Source: Paragonimus westermani (taxonomy: Eukaryota > Platyhelminthes > Trematoda > Plagiorchiida > Troglotrematidae). Taken from it: a DNA stretch of 64,000 nucleotides. Position 1 is the stretch's first letter. Each line of letters begins with the position of its first letter. This document shows positions 50,500 through 61,995 of this stretch, piece by piece. The notes under the pieces are model-generated. The model did not search any database. It was given only the letters and a program-made list of their open reading frames with translations, and was not told the DNA's origin. The position numbers and the translations under genes are program-made. The DNA is taken from NCBI GenBank assembly GCA_008508345.1, contig QNGE01003721.1, positions 1 to 64,000 of the forward strand, in the 5' to 3' direction.

Positions 50500-53400
50500 C
50501 TATCCAGAGCCCTGAGATCTATGCTTCCTCAGGTCAGACTTTGGAGTTGTAGTCTATGAATTTGAAAATGTATCGGCACTGATTTTCTCGCTGTAGGAGC
50601 TGTAGGAACACTGTGCTACGAAAAATGTCCTTTTTGCAGCCACCCTGGAGCAATCACGGAAATCGCCCGAGGAGTGTATAGAATTAGTTTCCTGTTATTA
50701 CCTATGGAGATACCATCGTTCGAGGTGATAGTTGGTTCAATTGTAATTGTGGGGACAGCAAACCGAATAAAATAGAACACATACTTCGGACTGAAATTGT
50801 TGTTCAGTGGGGATGTGCAGCACACACTGGAGCTCTTCCGAGCTTGAAATTTAGGCTCTGAATGCTCCAGTGATAAGTATCTCGGGTTGATTACGACATT
50901 TATGCCACCTATTAAAAGGTTCACTATGGCTACATCGCGAATCTTAACTTTGTAGAGATACTCACGTATGATTTAGTTTCGAAGGGGATATCTAAGCAGT
51001 AGTAAATGATTGGCAAAGGTTTGTGAACCGTTTCGCTTCGCTAGCTTGTCCACGAGTGAGATAGTGTTGTCTGACAAGTGCAGACTTCATTCCTGTTAAA
51101 TCGATCGTTATGCATTCGTCTGAAAGATGAAAAATTGCTTACGTTTGTCAGAGTTGATCATCACAGCCTTTCGTGGAAGTGGCAGCTGTATCCACACAAT
51201 GTTGTTCGCCAAGTTTACAACGTAAACTGATCGCCGAAAGGTGCACCTCCTATATGTACTGTTTGACCGGTCATATGGTCTAACTAATAGATATCATACA
51301 TGGCGTTTACGCCATCACAGTTTGGAAGCTGATTCGCATACTCGTGATTGGAAGCCGATTTTGAACTGGGCAAACTCATGTTATCATGATAACAACACCA
51401 TATGTTGGGCTTAGAGACTCCCCTAGTTTCGTGCGCTCCACGGACCAATATTACTATCTTGGTAACCACTGTGCATTTTGGGAAACATTTGTGACAGCCG
51501 TTCACTTCACAATTTATCCCACTCTAACCCTCCGTAAAAATGCATTCTTTCACTAGACCTGATCGGGTACTCAATTGCGTACATACCGTGGACGTTGAGA
51601 ACTGTGATTTTATGAAAAGTTGGGCCAAACACAGAACATGTCAATCACCATTCTAATGACAAAACCTGCCGAGCTGCGGGCGTATTTTGTGTGCAAATAC
51701 AGCGAATTTGGGGTTGCGAGCTCGGCCTCCTAAACAGTACAGTCAGCGCTAAGATCTAGAAGAATTTGCTGCAGATTCATCCCTTGCCTTACGTCGATCG
51801 TTTCATCGGAGCAGGAAGAAGACATGTTTCAGTATCTTGATTGGTTGTTTGCGAAGCGATGTTTACCCGAATCTACCGACCGAATTTGTGCGCACAAAAG
51901 TGGTTGAGGCAATCTGTTGGGTTGCCGTGGTCTTGATTAGATAATATTGGGTGTCTTTGTAGGCTTGTCAAGTCCGTGTCCATCTTTATCTGCATAGCAT
52001 ACAACTGGAGTGTTTTTCGTTTTCAACTTACGAGAGTAGGCGAAATTTTGACGTCTAATTTCTGCTCTGATGATATAGTTAGAAGGAGCTCAGTTTCAAA
52101 CACCGGCTGTGATAAATGGACGAATGTGATAGAATGGGCTGTGTCCCAGAACACAGCTTGTGTTACTTGCCAGTTTCCTGACTTAAATGGTGTTACTATC
52201 CCAATGTCCCCTGATTCACTCTCTTATTTAACGTGTGTTGGGCTAGTTAATAGGTCTATCCGGCAGTTTGGAAAATTCTAGTTCCTTTTGGCTTCGTTTT
52301 TGTCTACCTTGAGTTCTTTTTTCCTTTTTCTTCCGCGATACCGTTTTGGAGAACGACGGTTGGAGGCGCAGTTTCTTCCGGCCGAGCTCATGACCGCTAT
52401 AGATGAGAGATTGAATGGCTGAACCTTTAAAAACAAGTGCACCATACACTCATACCTAAATCTTCATGATTAATAGGTGGCCCACCACGCCTGTCCAAGT
52501 GATAAACATTCCGATTGATTATTTTGCTCAATGAGGTCAAAGGTCGTGAATGCCGTTTGTTTGTTCGTCCGACGCCCTGTCCATCAGTCCGCCAGTCAAT
52601 CGATGTATTGCATTGAGCTGTTCTCTGCTGATCTACCACGGTCGAAAGTTATCAATTTTTTCTCGTCGAATGCGCGTTTATAGTTTCAGCTGTGATTAGA
52701 TCACTGTGGCGGACTGAACGCTTTACCTTTTCTGTCAAATGTAAGCGGCGTTCATAGTTTTATAATTGCACGTCGAAATAAACAAAACGCTTCAATATTT
52801 CAAAGTATCCTAATCAACATTTATAGTGGCAAGTTATTAGCTGATCTGTTTCAGCTCAAGGGAAAATCAGATGTAACGGTGAAGGAAATGGTATTCTCCT
52901 CTTTTACGAACCCAGGAACAACATCCTTGTAGTCTAGTGAATGTGTTTCTAACTTCCATCCTGGCACTTGCTGATAAGTTTTGGGTACGAGTACTCGGCA
53001 TGCGTGGTACCATGGAGGCCGAAATAAGTTGAGACAGCTACTCATCCCTCCCAGGCTGGATACATACAAACAAATTGCTCAAGAATTTACCATGGCAAGC
53101 TGCCTATTAAAACCATCTTTCCAATGATAATTCTCAGTTCAACTAAACACGTGCTATTTCGTTTTATGCAGAATATATGAATATTTGGGTGTTTGTTACT
53201 TACTAGCTCCTAGTTGATTGTCAGGGTGAATACAGTCCACCTCATTACCATATATGTGAAGTCAACGGTTCGTTGAATTAACGCTGTACGCGTCGCCGTC
53301 CTCTGTGCTTGTGGTACTGTCTTGATTATCTAGGTTAGATTTCGTTCTATCTTGTGTATATGTGAATAAAGCATTAACGTCGAGGTTGTCGATTTTTCGT

Positions 53401-53831
53401 TTTCTCAATGGCTAATAGGTATTCAACCGGTAGTTGTAAAAGGCAATCCGTCTGGTTAATTTATTAAACAATTCCGGCATGTTATTAACGCTGGTTTGGA
53501 TCACCAACTTCCTAGTCATTTCAAGTCAATAATGTGCTTTATGTACCGCGAGAGGATTAAATGAAGGACGGTAAACTAAGTCACAAGCTGAGTCACAAAA
53601 TACTACTATTAAGACTTATAGAACTCGGAAAAAGTTGAGGAGCGATAGTAGTCAGTTTCAGTTGGGAAGAAGGAAAACATTTATTGTTTCAGTTTCGTGG
53701 TTACTTCACAAAGACCAAGGTTGAGCTTGAATGAAATTCGAGCTGAATAAGGGATAAGGACAGTGGAGTAGGACAGGATGGGTGCAACCAAAAGTTTGCA
53801 TTGAGTTCTGGTAGAAGATGTAGAACCACAT
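50500..53831. other. No gene recognised
   Basis: A 101-codon plus-strand frame at 51976-52281 has a possible acceptor at 52080 but no convincing partner. Nothing else stands out. Confidence 0.4.
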
Positions 53832-54056
53832 CTAGAGAGATCCGATTAAAGGCGTGAGTTGTGTCAGTTTAAATTTTTGCTGAAAAGTATTCCAAATTTG
53901 TAAAACAGTGAAGTGAACGAATTGTTTGCGGGAAATACTACTATATAGAGTATAAGTTTTAGGGGTCTGGTAAGATGTACAAGTCCCTTCGACAATAAAC
54001 CAGGGAAGATCAACTGATATACAATACAGCCAGTGGTTTCCCACTGGCCTTGACAA
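53832..54056 (-). pseudogene. Possible LINE C-terminal remnant
   Basis: The minus frame reads SISRKQFVHFTVLQIWNTF. It has the spacing of the R..F..R...WN.LP block at the C-terminus of LINE reverse transcriptases. The match is weak, with no support upstream. Confidence 0.3.
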
Positions 54057-54355
54057 AGCGACTGGCTAATTGGTGTGGAATGAAGAGGGAATTTAAACTG
54101 AAATTGAAACTGAACTTTTCGGACTTTTGGTGAAAATATCAACAACATGAAGTGACCATATCATGCTGTCATTCAAAGTAATCCTCAGCTATTCATCACA
54201 GTATTCATGATGAGGATTCATTATTTACACGGAAGAAGGGTCATGCATTAGACCTTTTCTCATTCACTCTCTTTTATGAAAGAAATCAGCTTGCCAGCTC
54301 ATTTGAATGTGTTAAGAGACAAACTGCGGAACTCTGACTAACTTGATGGTTCGGG

Positions 54356-56051
54356 TTAACTGTCCAACAGGACGGGAAAAAGAAATCCACCAGAATATTT
54401 GATACCTAATATATCACGTCGTCTGCATATTTTATTACACATGTGATTGTCGACTGACATAGATGCAAAATAGGGTGAAAAAGAAGAAAAGGGGGTACGA
54501 TTGCTCCGTTTTTTCCTCAACGATTCATACACGGGTTCGAGGCTGGGGGCCCAATCTACCCGAATCCAGTCAGTTTGTTTGTTCCGATGTCCGGCCGTTT
54601 TCTGTTGACCTGAAAGGTCCTTAGAATAGCAGCTAACAATCTCTAGTGGTAGGTCTTTCCAGTAGTTGATAACTCCATAAGAGAAAAACTGTTGTCTTAG
54701 GAAGGTCCGGGGTCGAAGCTTATAGAGCTTCTTGTCGTGGCCTCTTCGACTGTTATCAATTACTAGGGTGAAGAATTGTTGCAAGAGTCCTGTGCTAAAG
54801 AGAAAGTATGTAGGAATTGAGTCGCCGCGGAGTCTTAGAAACTCAAGTGGATAAAGATTGAAAATTTCAGGGCGAGACTCGTAGGGTAGATGCCGTAAGC
54901 CGGTGACCATTCTGGTGGCTACTCGCTGGACACATTCAGTGGCGAGTATGTCCTTCTTCAAACCGGCGCAGACGAGGTGATTGGCATACTCGAGCGGTGG
55001 TCTTATGTAGACTCCGTAAAGCGTGTGAAAGGCGTTCAGGTCTATGTGAGGGAAGGTTGTTTTTATCATCCCAAGAGTCATAAAACCCCTTTTGGCGGCC
55101 AGCTGGTAATAATGAGAGAAGGACAAACCAGACGATAGCCAGATCCCTAGGTCTTTTTTGAGGTCTACTTTGGTGCACTTTGTGCACCATGTATCACGAA
55201 TAGGTTCCTAGAGTCTCCTCCGAGTGACATGTGCGCACACTTACTGTAGTTTAGAGGTAGACTCCAATCATCTAACCAGCACTTAATACGATCAAGGTCA
55301 ATCTGCAATGCATTGGGGTCACAGGCATTCCAAATTTTTAAGTCGTCGGCGTAAAGGAGGGCGTTGTTTGAGATCAACTCGAGGAGATCATTGATGTAGA
55401 TCAGAAGCAACAATGGACCAAGTACCGATCCTTGAGGGACTCTCACAGAGACTGGGGATGGAGATGAAAGGCCTGAACCTGCTTTTACTCTGAAAATCCT
55501 GTTACCAAGAAAGGAAGTAATCCAGCGCAGAACCTCTCCTTGGATCTCATAAGCTTCTAGTTTATGTACCAGAGGACCGTGTGGGACACGGTCGAAGGCT
55601 TTGGCAAAATCGAAGAAGATAGCATCCGAGATATGACCATTGTATTTAGCTTCTGTTAGGCTGTCAATGAAGATCAACATATTAGTTATGCATGACTGAT
55701 CGGGAAGAAAGCCATGCTGGGTCGAATAGAAAAGGTTATTCGAGAAGAAATGATAGAGGATAGTGCGTTTTAACAGTCGCTCAATTATCTTGCATGGGAT
55801 GCTGGTAAGGCTGATCGGCCGATAACTAGCAGGAGAGTGACGATCGCCTGTTTTAAATATAGGTGAGACAGTGGCATCTTTCTATGCCTCCGAAAGAGTG
55901 CCTGTCCGAAGTGTCTGTTTAAACAGATCAAAGAGAGGCACCGCCAAACCGAGGGCCCCTTCTTTGAGGATCCGGGGATGGATCGTGTCTGGTCCCATGG
56001 CACTATAAGGATTGATATTAAGCAAGAGATTCTGAACGTCGGACACAGAAA
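54356..56051 (-). pseudogene. CR1-like LINE reverse transcriptase, nearly intact
   Basis: Reading from 56051 leftwards, the motifs occur in order. NPYSAMGPDTIHPRIL comes first (about 56010), then SYRPISLTSIPCKIIE. The palm has FFDFAKAFDRVPH, VPQGSVLGPLLLLIYINDL and the catalytic LLYADDLKIW (about 55350). Thumb and C-terminus include NYSKCAHMSLGGDS and KLRPRTFLRQQFFSYGV. There is an in-frame TAG at 55882-55884 and a frame change at about 55150. The endonuclease half is missing, so this is a 5'-truncated copy. Its family also appears at 27680-28390. Confidence 0.85.
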
Positions 56052-56151
56052 GGTCACCTCCTGACAGCTGACTTTTCTGTGTCCGACGTTCAGAACATCT
56101 TGATTAAGATCAATCCTTATAGTGCCACGGGACCACACGCGATCCATCCCC
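55974..56151. repeat. Fold-back palindrome at the LINE 5' end
   Basis: The left arm, 55974-56051, is the first 78 bases of the LINE. The right arm, 56074-56151, is the same sequence inverted, about 91 percent identical, after a 22-base spacer. Past 56151 the match stops abruptly. Both arms encode the NPYSA(M/T)GP block on opposite strands. Confidence 0.9.
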
Positions 56152-56493
56152 GTGTTGAACTGTGGAGTCATTTCTGAGAGACGATGGGACTTAACCGCAG
56201 AGTTAAGTACATTGGCTTCCAGTTGTAAAGTATTCTCATAAGAACTCTAGATTTGAGGTGTGAATTCCAGATTTCTTTGACAGTTTGTAGTGGCGTCTTT
56301 CTGTTAACGTCTCTAAACACTGTAGTCCAAGAAGCACACGTAGATACACACGTAGATACCTTCTGGTTTACCATAAAATGATAATGGAATGGCGCAAACT
56401 GGACAACCTCGAACACACATGATTAAGCGCAAGCGATGATAGGCAAACTAACTAGAATCTGTGGTGTTTACCTGAGCGTCCATCTGAACAAGG

Positions 56494-56697
56494 ATGGGTA
56501 TTGATATGTTCGCCGAGCTTGGCATTTAGATTGCAAACGTTTCATCACCAAGCGAGGTGACATCATCAGTGCGTAAGTGTTTCAGCGTATGGTTTCGAGT
56601 GTGGAGTTTGATGAAGTTCGACGGATGCCTTCTCTTATATAGCAGAGTGAGTTGACTTACAGATCTGAATTCTGGTTGGTCGCTCCCCGTTTTGTTT
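56494..56697 (-). repeat. Left terminal repeat of the PLE (inverted)
   Basis: It is the reverse complement of 57661-57866 at high identity from 'gtattgatatgttcgcc' to 'ggtcgctccccgttttgttt'. Small differences are spread along it, for example gacttac versus gacctac. Confidence 0.88.
56523..56579 (-). ncRNA. Hammerhead ribozyme, dimer-type variant, left copy
   Basis: On the minus strand the conserved core CTGATGA (56563-56569) is followed by a 6-bp stem II with a 6-base loop, then GAAAC (56539-56543). The sequence is the same as the right copy. Stem III is almost absent, as in PLE hammerheads that cleave as dimers. Confidence 0.78.
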
Positions 56698-56699
56698 GA

Positions 56700-57012
56700 C
56701 CTGACCCACCCACTGGAGACCTCAGTTTATCGGAAAGAAACACACATGGAGCAACTCTTTAACTTTCGCAGCAACCACCTAGTCTGCCATAGAAGAAGCT
56801 GCATTCGAACTGTGTTCAAACAAGCCGAAACACACTGTAGCACCGGAGACCTTCGGAGAAAGGAAGAAAACTACTTATACCGAGCATTTTTCCGCAACGG
56901 ATACTCAAAACTTCGTCAGGCGGAGTCTACTACAGAAAAACAGAGTCCAACTCTACTGAACCATCAACAAAAAGGATTGCACTGCCATACATCAAAACTG
57001 TATCATAAATGA
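56700..57012 (+). pseudogene. PLE linker between reverse transcriptase and endonuclease
   Basis: The frame reads LFNFRSNHLVCHRRSCIRTV, then FKQAETHCST and ENYLYRAFFRNGYSK. This is the SNHP..HK..C...L..RA...C block with the L...NGYP end typical of the PLE linker. It begins directly at the left terminal repeat, so the reverse transcriptase in front of it is gone. Confidence 0.7.
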
Positions 57013-57445
57013 CCGCAATACATCTGAGAACACATGGTATGACGCTAGCGCACAAGCTGACAGCAACAAAATCAAAAAAGCAACCCAAACCCACCGACAG
57101 AAGATACGTAATTTACAAAATCCAATGCAATGTTGTGGACAACACTACGTCGACCAAACCGGACGGAAATTTTCAACGCGAATACACAAACACGAACTGG
57201 CTGTCAAGAGGCACGATCACTCTTCTCTGGTCTCCTGGCACGAGGATGAACCTGGACACGCCTTCAACTTGAATACCGCAGAAATCCTCACTCAAGCAAA
57301 CACCAAACATGCAAGAGAATTTCTCGGGTCAAGAAACAAAGACATCGAGCCGGAAAAAATCTATGAACCAATGCGAACCAAGGATTTGCGGAGACTTACA
57401 CGACATCTAGCCCAAATGCCGGTAAACCCAAACGGAGCAATTTGA
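57009..57445 (+). pseudogene. PLE GIY-YIG endonuclease (frameshifted)
   Basis: The first frame gives RRYVIYKIQCN (GIY half), and the next frame from about 57120 gives CCGQHYVDQTGRKFSTRIHK (YIG half; here YVDQTGR in place of YIGQTGR), then PGHAFNLNTAEILTQANTKH and AREFLGS. A single-base indel near 57120 separates them. The domain makes the nick that primes PLE insertion. The Arg of TGR and the Glu/Asn-containing later helix are kept. Confidence 0.78.
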
Positions 57446-57660
57446 ACTCATTAGACCAAATTCGAAAGAGGACAGATGGAATTCCAAAACGAAGCGATGA
57501 CACACTCAGTCACTTCACACCCAATCCGATTCTAGATCAAAGTGTGGTACCGACAGGGAGCGACCAGACTCCAGCCCAAAGACTCCAGGGAGTAACTAAT
57601 CGGACATCAAGTCAAAGTTCAGGTGCCACAAAATCAACCAATGGTGCATCAGTTCAAAGG
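57446..57660 (+). other. PLE 3' untranslated region
   Basis: It lies between the endonuclease stop and the right terminal repeat. A 130-codon frame (57442-57834) runs through here into the terminal repeat. I treat it as chance, since it crosses the ribozyme. Confidence 0.5.
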
Positions 57661-57866
57661 GCAAACAGAACGGGCAGCGACCAACCAGAATTCAGATCTG
57701 TAGGTCAACTCACTCTGCTATATAAGAGAAGGCATCCGTCGAACTTCATCAAACTCCACACTCGAAACCATACGCTGAAACACTTACGCACTGATGATGT
57801 CACCTCGCTTGGTGATGAAACGTTTGCAATCTAAATGCCAAGCTCGGTGAATATACCAACACCAAA
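57661..57866 (+). repeat. Right terminal repeat of the PLE
   Basis: It is the inverted partner of 56494-56697. It contains 'ctgctatataagagaagg', a TATA-like element, about 70 bases before the ribozyme core. Confidence 0.88.
57781..57837 (+). ncRNA. Hammerhead ribozyme, dimer-type variant, right copy
   Basis: The outer stem I pairs CACTTA (57781-57786) with TAAATG (57832-57837) with one mismatch. The inner stem I pairs GCA (57788-57790) with TGC (57825-57827). The core CTGATGA lies at 57791-57797. Stem II pairs GTCACC (57799-57804) with GGTGAT (57811-57816) around loop TCGCTT. The core GAAA lies at 57817-57820. Stem III is reduced to the self-complementary AAACGTTT, which can pair only between two molecules. 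Cleavage would fall near 57824/57825. The fold is hand-made. Confidence 0.8.
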
Positions 57867-60800
57867 ACCATCAACTCGAGCTACGAATAACACCACCATT
57901 GTTCCCAACTATCAGAAGGAGTGGTCTTTCAGATATTTTCAGTGTAGCAGATGTGTGTAGTATTGGGTGAAATTGGGCCGTATCAAGTTGGTCATTCCGA
58001 TATCTATCGGATATCTCTCTGTCTGTTCTACGTTTCATGATGAAGGTTGGTTAACAGTTGGTGGAACTCGTTTTCAGTCTTATTTGGATCACGATTGGTT
58101 AAAACATTCAGCAAACCATGTTTCTTGGTGCGACTGTGCTCTGTTTTTTTTTTACATTCTTTGAGCATAAAAATAATTAATTGGCTACTGAATGGCGTCG
58201 GCACGTAAACCTGACTTCCGGCTTTTGTGTGCACTGTAGGAGTTACCTAGAAATGAGCGTAAAGTGCTTTAAAGCGTTAAAGTGGGTGACGATGAGCTAT
58301 TACTCTGAAGAGATCTGAACAAGAAGGATGGAATGCAGTAAGATGCAATTTATATGCACGTGCAATAGGCCGACGTCAACTTGGTCGGGGGTGTGAGGTT
58401 AAGCTTAAAAACCTGGGAAACAACGGTTCTAGGTATGGCGTGTGGTTGAACTTACGTGAATGTTTGGTCACAGGTATTTGAGCACAACTCTACTAGTCAC
58501 CGTCGATCATGTCATTACCAAGATGTTTCGCATGTTCGACCGGCACCCACTGTGCCATTCTTTGTTTACTACTTCCAGGTGGAACTGAAGAAACCAGGAC
58601 GGAATCCTACCATCTGGTATAGGGACACAAAAGAATTCACATAGAGTTTGGTCTCTGTTGACTCTGACCGGTTTGCCGATTGAAGTACAGAAGGTGTCAA
58701 CTATAACGTACTAGACAATCTGAAGAATATGTCTACCTACCAAATTCTGTAGCTGGAACGTTAATGTGTTTATCGTGACTTTATTCACTTACCATTTTGC
58801 ATGCCTTTTTTGAAGTTATTTACCTTTTTGCGGAACACCAAAGCAGACAGCAACAAAATATATAGCAAATAAGAGTTCGCTGTAAAGTTAGTCAAGTGTT
58901 TCCCTTCCCTGCCTCGTTATCATTCGATACCCTGTTGTACATTTTTGTTGATGTATGCTCATTATTTCAGCTAACTTTGTGTTATTTCATGATCTTTACT
59001 TAACGCTCAGTCTATCTTCAAATTCGTGTTGAGTAACAATATCTATTAGTATAGGTACCACCCGGTTCCGTGACCAACCATGTGTTTATGAAATAACTTC
59101 AGTGGGAATGGATGAAGATTCTGTTATCTGTTTCAGATGGGTGTAGCCAAACTCAAGTTCGGTATGGTGTAGTGATTTTCGATCACTTGATTTCTTCCAA
59201 AGTTTGTCAAACGGCATAGTCGGTCTGCTCCTATCCTGACACAATTGCCTACATAATACATGTGGAACGGACGCGGTTGGATTGCTTGATAATAGCCTAT
59301 GTATTCCGCACTTTCCTCAGATTTTTGTTTTACTGCAAGTCATGGTTGAAATGTGAGACCACCACGTGTACAATTAAAAAACGGATGAATTCATTTCAGT
59401 CGCCCTCGATTTATCCTGATGGTGCCTTCTTACTGTTTAGTGTTCACCGTCGGGGTGATGCTGCAACCGACCTGTCTGGTTTGCTAGTTGTTGTTCCATT
59501 GTACCATTCCTACGAAATGAAGTAGTGTTGTGGTAACCGGTCAACAAAAACGAAACCTCCATCAGTTTCGCTTCATCGGTTACAGTTACCGGGTTTCCCA
59601 ACTTCATTCACTCAACCGGATGGTTTACCAGCTGATAACATGCCGTGGTTTCATTAAGCACAACACCTCAATCTATTGGTTTCCAGTCACTTCGTGGGTT
59701 GCGACCCAGTTACTGGTGCATTTCATAATACCTGATTACTGGACTTTGTGGGCACGGTCTGCTTCACACGGCCTTCCCTAACATGGGCGTCGCCCAACCT
59801 TATTTGTGAATCTCAACTACATTCTATGGTTAACAGACCATTTTCTGTTGGTTTCCAACCCTTCCTCATATGATATTTTATGTGTACATCTCGTTTAAGT
59901 GTGTAACGTATACACATTTTAGGTCTTGCACATCACAGTCTTTTGTTGGTAAGTTATGAACATGTTGCTGGGGCTAACGTGACCGAGTGTGACTGAGGTC
60001 AGCAATGCTTAGCATGTACGAGCATGGGTGATGCAGTTTGGTAATAGCAGCTCGTGATCGGCTTTTCTCGTTGCTCTTAAAGTCTCCATTCTTTTCTGTT
60101 CCGTCTGCCTTATACAAACATTAAAGTGTGATCTCTGATCCGTCGATCGAATCAGCGGTTTCCCTGCAGGTTCTCGGATGTTTACGGGAGTAATTAAGCT
60201 CTTTTTGTTTTGGATGGTAACATAATCTTGGGCCGAACTACTTGAGGTTAATAAGTTACTATTGTTTCACAAAGATACAGAACTGAAAAGAGTGTTCACC
60301 ACAACTCTCATGGTAAGCTAATCATTTACCGCGTTGGACTGGAACTACGAACGGTTATCCTTCTTGTGAACTTTTATGTGGCATTGCCAAGTTACGGCCA
60401 CCCTAACCATTAGAAGACAGTTAGGTGTTGGCAACCTAGACTAACTCCTTGCCCGTGTCCACTAAGACAGCGGTTATCGCGCCTCGTTCTACTTCTTGCT
60501 TTGACCGTTTTGTATACTTTCCTTTGTACCCCGTGTGCTCCACTTTGTCGATTTGACGGAGGTACACAATTTCATGTATAGCAGTTCTATAACAAGATGT
60601 GCATGTGAAAGTATGATTAGTTCAAACAAAATTGGTTTGTTGCTCATTGGAACACCTACTTCATAGCTTGCGGCAAATAGACTATCTGTGTAATACCGAA
60701 TATTTGTAGGGACCGAATAGGTGGATTATAGCAACTGCTTTTTCAAAACACGCAATTAATCAATGCACCCATCAAGCAACCAATTGTATCATTCTAACGG

Positions 60801-60990
60801 GCTTTCACATAGACTATTCTAATCCGGTATTTGTTTGTTGACGTGCTCACATCCTAGCCGGACACAGCTAATTGTTACATCTTTCCCATTTGCCAGTAAC
60901 AATTTACCATACTAAAATATGAACTCCTTTTCGTGCACGCTACACCTGATTTCTTCTTCCATCAAATTTTTATTCATTTTTTTCTGGAAG
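57867..60990. other. No gene recognised
   Basis: A possible short terminal exon lies at 58579-58644 after 'tgtttactacttccag', reading VELKKPGRNPTIWYRDT to a stop. It stands alone. The rest shows no motif. Confidence 0.4.
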
Positions 60991-61424
60991 GACACTTACG
61001 CCTATCGAAAAAGTTACAGCAACCGATTACACTTCGGCACTCCAAGGTATGATGACCATGAACTTCCATCTCTGAGCCCTCGACACACATCTATACAGGT
61101 TTATGTGAGTCGAGTGGTCACAGATGATGGACGGATGAATACCGGACAACAGACACCCCTTAGGCCCGGCTGGAAACGATGTCAGTTCTTGGTTTACTGT
61201 AATAAGCCGTCGTTTTTTTTGGAAGGCTACACTGGAGAGACGGTTGTAACAGCATCCTACGAATCATCTTATCGACCAGCCTACAGTACAGATGTTGAGT
61301 TCAGTAAATCTGGGTTAGTTCCGGCTTTTATCGACAGGCGAACATCACGGCTGAGAAGGTTTTCAGACGTAACGGATGGACAAGATGAGGGCAAACAATA
61401 CACTTCGGACATGCGCGTGGACTG
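60991..61424 (+). CDS. Exon of unknown host gene B
   Basis: The acceptor has a long pyrimidine run ('cattttttt...ctggaag') and the donor is the consensus ACTG|GTGAGT. The 144 codons plus two bases read DTYAYRKSYSNRLHFGTPRY, SLSPRHTSIQVYVSRVVTDD and KRCQFLVYCNKPSFFLEGY. It is rich in Ser, Thr, Tyr and Arg, with no membrane segment, and looks like a disordered or beta-rich region. No other exon of the same gene was found. I do not recognise the protein. Confidence 0.6.
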
Positions 61425-61542
61425 GTGAGTTATCCATACCTGAAACACTATTATAATCACCGTTCCTCTCGACTTCAGTATTATCGCTTCAAGTAGTGCA
61501 TGAACATATTCAAAGTGTTAAATCCATTTTTATTCCTTTGTT

Positions 61543-61678
61543 GAGGTTGACATTTGGATTGCAAATGTCTGCCTGCTAAGCACGGTGACGTTATCCATGT
61601 ATAGAGACGTGAACGTACAGGTTAATACACATGGACTATGCTTGACAGTATAACATTTGCAATCTGAATGTCAAACTC
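61543..61678. repeat. Degenerate pair of PLE terminal ends
   Basis: The arms 61543-61568 and 61653-61678 are inverted to each other and carry 'acatttgcaatc(c/t)', equivalent to 'acgtttgcaatct' in the PLE at 57820-57832. The inner flanks resemble a mutated hammerhead: the CTGATGA and GAAA cores are lost, though GTCACC is kept on the left arm. Confidence 0.6.
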
Positions 61679-61995
61679 AGTGAGCAAGTGAACCTCAAAT
61701 GTGTCAACCACGACCATCATACCTACCACCACTTCAATTCCTTTTGAAACTACATCTGTGGACTAACCCTGTTGGCATGCTTCCGACTCTGGCTGTGGCT
61801 GAGTTCGGTGGCGTTTCATGGATGGACTGATGCGACGATAAAATATTCGCTGCTGTTGCTATACCTTAGTTGATAAGTGCACAATTGGACGTGATATCAA
61901 TCCGCCTGATTTGGCTTTACAAACCAATAATCTGATTCCGGGTTGAAATTAACAGTATTTTCTGTGTTTTTATCTTTACGCGCCTCTGTTTTACT

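Larger units (their letters stand above)
56494..57866 (+). mobile_element. Compact Penelope-like element with inverted termini
   Basis: It has terminal repeats of about 200 bp in opposite orientation (56494-56697 and 57661-57866). Between them lie a PLE linker segment and a GIY-YIG endonuclease. The reverse transcriptase is absent, so the element is either 5'-truncated or a deletion derivative. Each terminus carries a hammerhead-ribozyme motif. Inverted terminal repeats, the linker-to-endonuclease order and ribozymes in the termini are all known PLE features. Confidence 0.82.

Noticed and set aside
57442..57834. 130-codon frame as a PLE protein
   Set aside because: It runs through the terminal repeat and the ribozyme core and has no known domain.
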